From the NCBI GenBank assembly GCA_038230955.1, contig JBBRMG010000030.1, forward strand, positions 1-8,505: a stretch of 8,505 nucleotides of DNA. Reading direction: 5' to 3'. A program made the position numbers and the translations under genes. This stretch comes from JBBRMG01 sp038230955. Lineage in GTDB: Bacteria; Patescibacteriota; Doudnabacteria; UBA920. This document shows positions 3,944 to 8,505 of the stretch, one piece after another (within the stretch, counting starts at the first letter, position 1; each line of letters starts with the position of its first letter). The notes below the pieces were generated by a model. The model was not told where the DNA came from, made no database searches, and was given only the letters and a program-made list of their open reading frames with translations.

Positions 3944-5716
3944 CTATTTCTTGGCTGTAATTGGGCGCGTTGGTGCCACATCATAATAATTCAACAAGAA
4001 CTGGGCCATGACCCCCCAAGAAGGAGCGGCCGATGTTTCTGCAAAAGACACATCACGCGGATGATTAACGCGGATCATCATTAGAAATTTAGGATTGTCA
4101 GCGGGGGCATAGCCAATGAAAGTTCCAATATTATTATGAGGATCGTACCCGGGGCCGTCTGTTCGTGGCACCTGAGCCGTGCCTGTTTTCCCCGCCACAT
4201 AGTACCCGGGTACACCCGCTTTCTTGCCATGCCCTAACTCAACCACATTGACTAACATACCGGTAGTCATAGCCGCCGCCCGAGAACTAATTACCTGACC
4301 TACTGTTTTTGGTTGATTAGTGAACGTTTTGCCTGAGTCCGTAATGCGGGATTGAATAATGTACGGCCGAACCATAGCGCCGTTATTAGCTAACACCGAG
4401 AAAGCCTGCATCATTTGAATGGGAGTAACGCTGATCCCCTGACCAAAACTAGACGTGTCGTAGTTAACTTTAACATTACCATCTAAGCCCTTGAGGCTGC
4501 CTTTAGCTTCTGGTAAATCAATCCCCGTGGGTTGGCCAAACCCAAACCGTTTTACATATTCCAAAAACTTAGCGTTACCAATTTGGTCTTTAGCAAAAAT
4601 TGCTCCCGTATTTAAAGATTGTTCCAATACTTGGCTCATAGTTCGTACCCCGTGGGCTTTAGAGTCCGAGTTTTTAATAGTATAACCATCGACCTCAACT
4701 TTACCGGTATCTGTAAATGTAGTTTCCGCAGTAACTTTGCCTTCATTTACAGCGGCGGCCATGGTCAGTGGTTTAAAAATAGAGCCTGGTTCATAACTAC
4801 CCACTGTCGCCATGTTATTAAAATCAGCAACGTTTTTTGTTTTAGAATAATTGTTGGGGTCAAACGATGGATAATTTGCCATAGACAGCACTGCCCCAGT
4901 GTGGGGATCCATTACAATAATAGTGCCGGAATCTGCTCCGTTATCACTGACCGCTTTATGAATAATCTCTTCTGCTTTCAACTGGATAGATTTATCTACA
5001 GTTAAAATTAGGTTATCGCCATTAATAGCCGGCTTATAATTCCTTCGTGTGTTAAAGATCCAGGCGCCGCCGGAATCTTTTTCTTGATCTAAGCTTCCTG
5101 GCTGTCCGGTTAGCTCGGTGTTTTTTGACTGCTCTAATCCGTAAAACCCCGTCTTATTTGAATCCTTAAAACCAACATACCCAAGGACATTGCTTAAAAA
5201 ACTATTCTCCGGATAATACCGAATAGGCTCAGAGTCAAAACTAATACCTGTCAATTTCAATACTTTTATTTTGCTCACTTCGTCATCAGTTAGCTGATGC
5301 TTTATCTGAACGTACTTTTTCTTGGGATCGGATATTTTAGCGTAAATTTCGTCAGAGGTCATTCCAATAACAAAACCTAATTTATCAGCTGTAGTACGGG
5401 GGTCAGATATGGTCGACGGCACCGCGTAGACTAACTGCTTCTCAATAGAAGTAGCGACTGTGTACGGCTGGGTACTAAACTTATCGCTAATTTTTATTTC
5501 TCCTCGCACCGGATTAAGCTTTTCGTAAATAGAATGCTGGTTATCGGCTAATTTCGCATAAGTACTGGCTGAAATGATTTGCAGAAATACCAGCCGCACA
5601 ATGATAAAACCAAAACAGACGCATACCCCAATAATAAATAGGAGGATGCGCCGGCGAAAATGATCCGGATCTTTCAGTGCTGATCTTGGCGAATTTATAG
5701 GACGACGATGAACCAT
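3944..5716 (-). CDS. ftsI: Division transpeptidase FtsI/PBP2-type (class B PBP)
   Basis: A 590-residue monofunctional transpeptidase that cross-links septal peptidoglycan. A short basic cytoplasmic N-terminus leads into one membrane helix (about 23-47). The PBP dimerisation domain spans roughly 66-215 (opening NPVRGEI), and the transpeptidase domain from about 235 onward contains SIFK (Ser312, Lys315), SLN (367-369) and KTG (510-512), so it should be active. No PASTA repeats follow, unlike many Gram-positive FtsI homologues. It sits in its usual dcw place, 4 bp after the FtsL-like gene, which suggests translational coupling. In most bacteria murE/murF/mraY/ftsW would follow; here a convergent gene ends the cluster. 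Confidence 0.93.
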   Translation of the reverse strand: MVHRRPINSPRSALKDPDHFRRRILLFIIGVCVCFGFIIVRLVFLQIISASTYAKLADNQHSIYEKLNPVRGEIKISDKFSTQPYTVATSIEKQLVYAVPSTISDPRTTADKLGFVIGMTSDEIYAKISDPKKKYVQIKHQLTDDEVSKIKVLKLTGISFDSEPIRYYPENSFLSNVLGYVGFKDSNKTGFYGLEQSKNTELTGQPGSLDQEKDSGGAWIFNTRRNYKPAINGDNLILTVDKSIQLKAEEIIHKAVSDNGADSGTIIVMDPHTGAVLSMANYPSFDPNNYSKTKNVADFNNMATVGSYEPGSIFKPLTMAAAVNEGKVTAETTFTDTGKVEVDGYTIKNSDSKAHGVRTMSQVLEQSLNTGAIFAKDQIGNAKFLEYVKRFGFGQPTGIDLPEAKGSLKGLDGNVKVNYDTSSFGQGISVTPIQMMQAFSVLANNGAMVRPYIIQSRITDSGKTFTNQPKTVGQVISSRAAAMTTGMLVNVVELGHGKKAGVPGYYVAGKTGTAQVPRTDGPGYDPHNNIGTFIGYAPADNPKFLMMIRVNHPRDVSFAETSAAPSWGVMAQFLLNYYDVAPTRPITAKK

Positions 5717-5720
5717 TGGC

Positions 5721-6197
5721 TTACCGTTCGCTCAAATGGTTGGGCTGTAAATATTCTTCCGATGTAATACTCACCAATTTTTCAGCGATAGCTTCGTTTT
5801 GAATCTGAGTCATGGAGCCCACTTCGGCCGTCTTCACCATCAATCTTTTATTCTCTAATTGAGCCTTCTCCAATTTCACCTGAGCCCGATGCATTTCATA
5901 ACCGGTAGCGACATTGCCGTTAACTCCGAACATATAGAAAATAGAAAGACCGACTACGCCCACGGCCAACGACAACCCCACCCAATTACGGTTAGACTGA
6001 GCGGTGGCAATGAGGCTAACTGACCGAGTAGCCCGAGAGAGAGACGAAGTACGCACACGGGATTTGGTTATAGCTGGGCGATGTGTTTCTTGTCTCAATG
6101 GGCTACGCGAGGTGACCCCAGAGACGCGATGTTCAGATCTCACTATCGGTGGGGAGAATCCAAACAGATTAGGTAATGAAAAAGTTTTTGTCGACAT
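5721..6197 (-). CDS. ftsL: FtsL/DivIC-like divisome protein (158 aa)
   Basis: The topology is that of FtsL: a basic, Ser/Arg-rich cytoplasmic N-terminus of about 70 residues, one membrane helix (about 72-91, NWVGLSLAVGVVGLSIFYMF), then an extracellular helix rich in Glu/Lys/Leu (about 99-122, RAQVKLEKAQLENKRL) able to form a coiled coil. FtsL proteins diverge too far for sequence identification, so the call rests on topology plus its position between rsmH and ftsI. In known systems FtsL pairs with FtsB/DivIC and activates FtsI-FtsW. The cytoplasmic tail is longer than in E. coli. There is no Shine-Dalgarno; the start follows an A-rich leader (CACAAAAACAAAA). Confidence 0.8.
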   Translation of the reverse strand: MSTKTFSLPNLFGFSPPIVRSEHRVSGVTSRSPLRQETHRPAITKSRVRTSSLSRATRSVSLIATAQSNRNWVGLSLAVGVVGLSIFYMFGVNGNVATGYEMHRAQVKLEKAQLENKRLMVKTAEVGSMTQIQNEAIAEKLVSITSEEYLQPNHLSER

Positions 6198-6218
6198 TTT
6201 TGTTTTTGTGTCTTAGGA

Positions 6219-6281
6219 TTAATGGTCTTTATGGGAACCATGCCTGCCCGTCAACGCGTGACAGGCACACACGGTACTCAT
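6219..6281 (-). CDS. Possible 20-residue leader peptide upstream of the FtsL-like gene
   Basis: An ATG-to-TAA ORF ending 21 nt before the FtsL-like start, opening MSTVCACHAL and rich in His and Cys (five His, two Cys in 20 residues). It spans the hairpin at 6245-6267, an arrangement typical of leader peptides. No ribosome binding site is visible and the length is within chance, so this is a weak candidate. Confidence 0.15.
   Translation of the reverse strand: MSTVCACHALTGRHGSHKDH
6245..6267 (-). promoter_or_regulatory. Hairpin in the rsmH to ftsL gap
   Basis: Minus-strand TGCCTGTC pairs with GACGGGCA around a 7-nt loop (8 bp, one G-U); TGCCTG can alternatively pair with a CAGGCA slightly further on. 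No T-run follows, so it is not a simple terminator. It may set relative expression of the two genes or be a processing site. Confidence 0.4.
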
Positions 6282-6311
6282 AACTTCTATTTTAAGCTTG
6301 CTGACTCCAGG

Positions 6312-7253
6312 CTACAGCTTTTGGAGTGCGCGGAGCTTAGCTGCCTTACTACGACTGTTTTGTGTCAGCTCCATCTCACTAGCGCTAACTAATTTCTTGG
6401 TTAAAATTTTGGCTATGGGAGTTTGTCCACACTGACAAATGGGAAAATCTGGAGGGCAAATGCAACCCGTGGCCGCTTCGTTCATAAACTGCTTCACTAC
6501 GCGGTCTTCTAACGAATGGAAGCTGACCACTACTAGGACACCGCCCGGAATAACTAAGTCTAATGCTTTTGGCAAGAATTCCTGCAAATTTTGCAGTTCA
6601 TGGTTGACCTCAATGCGCAACGCTTGGAAAATTCGACGAGCATTGTCGGTCCACTTATGGGCTACCGGTTTCGGCAAAGCCGACTTTATGGCTTCAACTA
6701 ACTCCCCCGTCCGTTGAATCGTTTGCTTAGCGCGCATTGTAATTATGGCTCGGGCAATACGGCTAGCATTACGTTCCTCAGAATAATCGCGGAATAATTT
6801 TGTCAGTTCTGCTTCCGTATAGTTATTGACTATAAATCGAGCATCACTAGTTTCATCCGACTGATCAAACCGCATATCCAGTAACTCATCTTTTTGAAAT
6901 GATATGCCGCGCGATGACTGATCTAACTGAAAACTACTCAGACCAATATCGAAAACTATTCCAGCAATATCGCTAAACTGTTCGCGCATGACTATGTCAT
7001 CTAGCCGCGCAAAATTGCCGTGGACTGCAAGCGAATTTTTAGCGTACGACTTACCTACTAGTCGCGCTTTCAAATGTTCAATCGCTTTCAAATCGAGATC
7101 AATGGACAACACTTTGCCAGTTGGAGCAACTGCTTCCAAAATTCGCTCGGTGTATCCTCCGCCACCCAGCGTGCCATCAATAAAATTTTGGCCCGGTTTA
7201 GGGTTGAGGTATTCCAACGCTTCGTTTAAAAGAACTGGGATGTGTTCGTACAT
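6312..7253 (-). CDS. rsmH: 16S rRNA (cytosine(1402)-N(4))-methyltransferase RsmH
   Basis: 313 residues, the usual length. RsmH methylates N4 of C1402 in the ribosomal P site using S-adenosylmethionine. Visible motifs are the SAM-binding DGTLGGGGYTERIL (26-39), DIGLSSFQLD (102-111), ISFQKDELLDMRFD (117-130), RIFQALRIEVNHEL (207-220) and VSFHSLEDRVVKQF (243-256), all family signatures. The C-terminal segment carries CICPPDFPICQC (264-275), a four-cysteine cluster seen in many but not all RsmH proteins and possibly metal-binding. The gene follows mraZ as in most dcw clusters, but a 127-bp gap with a strong hairpin separates them. The ATG at 7253 opens the conserved MYEHIPVLLNE; no Shine-Dalgarno precedes it. 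Confidence 0.97.
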   Translation of the reverse strand: MYEHIPVLLNEALEYLNPKPGQNFIDGTLGGGGYTERILEAVAPTGKVLSIDLDLKAIEHLKARLVGKSYAKNSLAVHGNFARLDDIVMREQFSDIAGIVFDIGLSSFQLDQSSRGISFQKDELLDMRFDQSDETSDARFIVNNYTEAELTKLFRDYSEERNASRIARAIITMRAKQTIQRTGELVEAIKSALPKPVAHKWTDNARRIFQALRIEVNHELQNLQEFLPKALDLVIPGGVLVVVSFHSLEDRVVKQFMNEAATGCICPPDFPICQCGQTPIAKILTKKLVSASEMELTQNSRSKAAKLRALQKL

Positions 7254-7277
7254 ATGTGTGGTCGATCATTATTGTTC

Positions 7278-7348
7278 AAAAAAACTATTGAGCGAATAAG
7301 TTCCTAGGATGAGCCATGCTCAGCCGCAGGAACTGGAGCGATAGTTTT
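7278..7348 (-). terminator. Nested hairpin plus U7 tract between mraZ and rsmH (candidate attenuator)
   Basis: Three coaxial stems on the minus strand: outer AAAACTAT with ATAGTTTT (7341-7348 with 7281-7288), middle AGTTCCT with AGGAACT (7328-7334 with 7299-7305), inner TGAGC-ATG-GCTCA (7322-7310). Seven Ts (7278-7284) overlap and follow the outer stem. Just upstream, GGTTCC (7350-7355) could compete with AGTTCC for AGGAAC, which would open the structure. It lies inside an operon, 24 nt before rsmH, so partial termination or regulated read-through is more likely than a full stop. Confidence 0.6.
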
Positions 7349-7380
7349 CGGAACCATAATGACCGAGCATATATAGGTAC

Positions 7381-7812
7381 TTACACACCAAGACTACCTA
7401 ACTGTTCAGCGATAGCATTACTTTCCTTTTCAGTCGCCGCTTTGTATGTGGACCATAGGTCTTCACTCCAAATTTCAATGCGGTTATAAAGGCCAGCAAA
7501 CACCAAGCGCTTTTGAATCTTGGCGAAATCTTTGAGATACGCAGGTAAGATAATTCTTCCCTGTTTGTCGATGTCGCAATCCATTGCTCCTGCAAGCATC
7601 AGGCGAGAAAAAGCTCGCGTGTTAGCAGTAGAAATTGGGAGACTAGCCAACTTTTCGGCCAGCTTTTTCCACTCATCTGATGTATACAGAAATAACGAAT
7701 TATCAAGACCACGGGTAACGACTACCTTGGATTTCAGTTGGGTGCGAAATTTCGCTGGAATGGAAATGCGCCCCTTATCATCAATTGTTGCCTGGTATTC
7801 TCCGATAAACAT
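7381..7812 (-). CDS. mraZ: Transcriptional regulator MraZ
   Basis: 143 residues with two SpoVT-AbrB-type repeats: one opening MFIGEYQATIDDKGRISIPA (1-20, DDKGR motif) and one around DCDIDKQGRIILPAYL (78-93, DKQGR motif). MraZ forms a ring that binds short direct repeats upstream of its own operon and in E. coli represses the dcw genes; in mycoplasmas it has been reported as an activator. It is the first gene of the cluster, transcribed toward rsmH. The start is fixed by the family's conserved MFxGEY opening; an ATG 4 nt upstream is out of frame. Three MraZ-box-like repeats lie 69-94 nt upstream, so autoregulation is likely. Confidence 0.96.
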   Translation of the reverse strand: MFIGEYQATIDDKGRISIPAKFRTQLKSKVVVTRGLDNSLFLYTSDEWKKLAEKLASLPISTANTRAFSRLMLAGAMDCDIDKQGRIILPAYLKDFAKIQKRLVFAGLYNRIEIWSEDLWSTYKAATEKESNAIAEQLGSLGV

Positions 7813-7880
7813 ACATCGTTCTTGAATTCTAGTGTGTACTTGGCTTAATTGAGATGAGTTCGGGTTATCAACTTATCCAC

Positions 7881-7906
7881 CCACTTATCCCCACTTTCTT
7901 CCACTT
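7881..7906 (-). promoter_or_regulatory. MraZ boxes: three AAGTGG repeats with exact 10-nt period
   Basis: On the minus strand AAGTGG occurs at 7901-7906, 7891-7896 and 7881-7886. Direct TGG(G)-containing repeats with about one-helical-turn spacing are the known MraZ operator pattern (AAAGTGG-type units in mycoplasmas, TGGGN-type in E. coli). They lie between the promoter -10 and the gene, in the predicted 5' leader, where bound MraZ could block elongation or initiation. Confidence 0.8.
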
Positions 7907-7923
7907 TTTGCCATCACAAAGGT

Positions 7924-7952
7924 AGTATACTCCACTCTGTGGGGCGGGTCAA
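7924..7952 (-). promoter_or_regulatory. Promoter of the mraZ operon
   Basis: TTGACC (7947-7952), a spacer of exactly 17 nt, and TATACT (7924-7929) on the minus strand: five of six matches to each sigma-70 hexamer. Transcription would begin near 7917, just before the MraZ boxes, leaving a leader of about 105 nt. Confidence 0.8.
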
Positions 7953-7979
7953 AACTTTGTAAACTAGATTCCATAAACT

Positions 7980-8002
7980 AAAAAGACCCTTGTTTGTAAG
8001 GG
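7980..8002 (-). terminator. Weak terminator upstream of the mraZ promoter
   Basis: Minus-strand CCCTT-ACAAAC-AAGGG followed by TC and TTTTT. The 5-bp stem is short; it may back up the hairpin at 8113-8142 in isolating mraZ from upstream transcription. Confidence 0.4.
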
Positions 8003-8106
8003 AAAATAGAGACGACGGAATAGTTTTCAATTTGTTTCAAAAAGCTATCCACAAATATTGAAAAATTTGGTAGTTGTTGTTAAGTTAGAGCCTATTTTTG
8101 ATAAAG

Positions 8107-8142
8107 AAAAAAGCCGCAGAAAATTAAAAAATCTTCGTTGGC
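8107..8142 (-). terminator. Terminator after the small right-end ORF
   Basis: On the minus strand GCC, a 3x3 internal loop, GAAGATT-TTTT-AATTTTC (one G-U pair) and GGC form a hairpin (8113-8142) followed by six Ts (8107-8112). It ends transcription 28 nt past the stop codon at 8170, which supports transcription of that region on the minus strand. Confidence 0.5.
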
Positions 8143-8169
8143 TAATTACCCTATCTTTTGTTTGTTCAA

Positions 8170-8337
8170 CTAGGTGGTCAACAGCGACCACTCCTTACGA
8201 CGCTGCACTCTTTCCTTAGCGCCAAATTGTCGCATATGGTATTCGTCATCGACGTCCAGATGATGCATGTGCGCGAACACGGAAACTCCTGTGCGGTATT
8301 CATTCTCCGCAATACCAATTTTATTGCCCTGTGTCAA
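8170..8337 (-). CDS. Possible small soluble protein (55 aa, TTG start) or remnant
   Basis: The reading frame from a TTG at 8337 encodes a charged, protein-like sequence (GNKIGIAENEYRTG near the start, HMHHLDVDDEYHM in the middle, KERVQRRKEWSLLTT at the end). I do not recognise it. The same frame continues upstream through TAA to an ATG at 8355 (MNERE, then stop). A single C-to-T change turning Gln into stop would therefore explain a broken 61-residue gene; initiation at TTG is the alternative. No clear ribosome binding site is visible. It lies 26 nt after the preceding gene and 28 nt before a terminator-like hairpin, both consistent with a real gene. The opposite strand has a longer open frame in codon register, but its product is a run of hydrophobic residues typical of a shadow. 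Confidence 0.4.
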   Translation of the reverse strand: MTQGNKIGIAENEYRTGVSVFAHMHHLDVDDEYHMRQFGAKERVQRRKEWSLLTT

Positions 8338-8363
8338 TTACTCTCGCTCGTTCATGCGTTCTA

Positions 8364-8505
8364 CTATTTAACGAAGCTGCCCTTCATGATCGGGTTACCC
8401 ATCTTAGGAGTTGAACCAGGACTTCCGTCTACTGCAGTGATAACAATGCTAGCAAAATCCATCCAGCCGTCTGGGCCAACGGTGCCCAGTACATAGTCAC
8501 CTGCA
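8364..8505 (-). CDS. C-terminal end of an unrecognised protein (cut by window edge)
   Basis: The last 46 residues of a gene entering from the right edge, ending at two consecutive TAG stops (8364-8366 and 8361-8363). The sequence is Gly/Pro/Asp-rich with beta-like stretches (DYVLGTVGPDGWMDFASI, then VITAVDGSPG) and a basic end (MKGSFVK). The composition suggests a beta-rich domain, perhaps exported, but too little is present to name a family. It is collinear with the small ORF downstream and with mraZ. Confidence 0.65.
   Translation of the reverse strand, partial: AGDYVLGTVGPDGWMDFASIVITAVDGSPGSTPKMGNPIMKGSFVK

Larger units (their letters stand above)
7813..8169. other. Intergenic regulatory region upstream of mraZ, no gene seen
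   Basis: The 357 bp contain the mraZ promoter, the MraZ boxes and two minus-strand terminator-like hairpins (listed separately). The 8005-8105 part is AT-rich with no ORF of note. One DnaA-box lookalike (CTATCCACA, 8045-8053) is present but isolated. Confidence 0.7.

Noticed and set aside
8045..8053. DnaA-box lookalike, with TTATCCAC/TTATCCCC near 7873-7892
   Set aside because: One isolated near-match is not an origin, and the other two overlap and are explained by the MraZ repeats. No cluster, AT-rich unwinding element or dnaA/dnaN gene is present.
8170..8200. 6-bp hairpin GTGGTC-GACCAC at the end of the small ORF
   Set aside because: It is short, inside the coding frame and without a T-run; the hairpin at 8113-8142 is a better terminator.
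8158..8496. 112-codon plus-strand ORF at the right end
   Set aside because: It is in codon register with protein-like minus-strand frames, starts with TTG, has a hydrophobic antisense-like composition, and overlaps both a better minus-strand C-terminus and the small ORF.

Overview
The window most likely comes from a Candidate Phyla Radiation (Patescibacteria-type) bacterium; a Saccharibacteria-like lineage is possible, but I cannot resolve the lineage from sequence alone. The basis is a short dcw-type cluster (mraZ-rsmH-ftsL-like-ftsI) that breaks off right after ftsI, compact proteins, core genes with no recognisable Shine-Dalgarno sequences, and very short intergenic gaps. TGA, TAA and TAG all act as stops, so I see no sign of the alternative code used by some CPR lineages. 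Almost everything lies on the minus strand, so the window is best read from high to low coordinates.

Right end (8505 to 7813): the C-terminal end of an unrecognised protein, a possible 55-residue ORF, two terminator-like hairpins, then a clear promoter and three in-phase MraZ boxes in front of mraZ. Middle (7812 to 3944): mraZ, a 127-bp gap with a nested hairpin plus U-tract (candidate attenuator), rsmH, a 114-bp gap with a hairpin, an FtsL-like protein and the division transpeptidase FtsI. A DUF2061 membrane protein on the plus strand converges on ftsI. It shares a 35-bp divergent promoter region with a class A penicillin-binding protein (PBP1A type). The block therefore joins a cell-division regulator, a 16S rRNA methyltransferase, a divisome scaffold protein and two peptidoglycan synthases.

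Left end (1271 to 1): a tRNA-Gln(UUG) gene with encoded CCA, followed in its transcription direction by what I read as two tandem mini-cassettes (473 and 580 bp). Each appears to have one small membrane-protein ORF starting 38-40 nt after the tRNA 3' end sequence, then a conserved short box, a long perfect hairpin and an 83-bp arm that ends in a fresh copy of the 16-bp tRNA 3' end. The arm carries a promoter-like pair abutting a perfect palindrome. Neither cassette encodes a recombinase. The layout resembles an integron cassette array built on a tRNA attachment site and is the most interesting part of the window. Beyond it, a transposase-like gene runs off the left edge.
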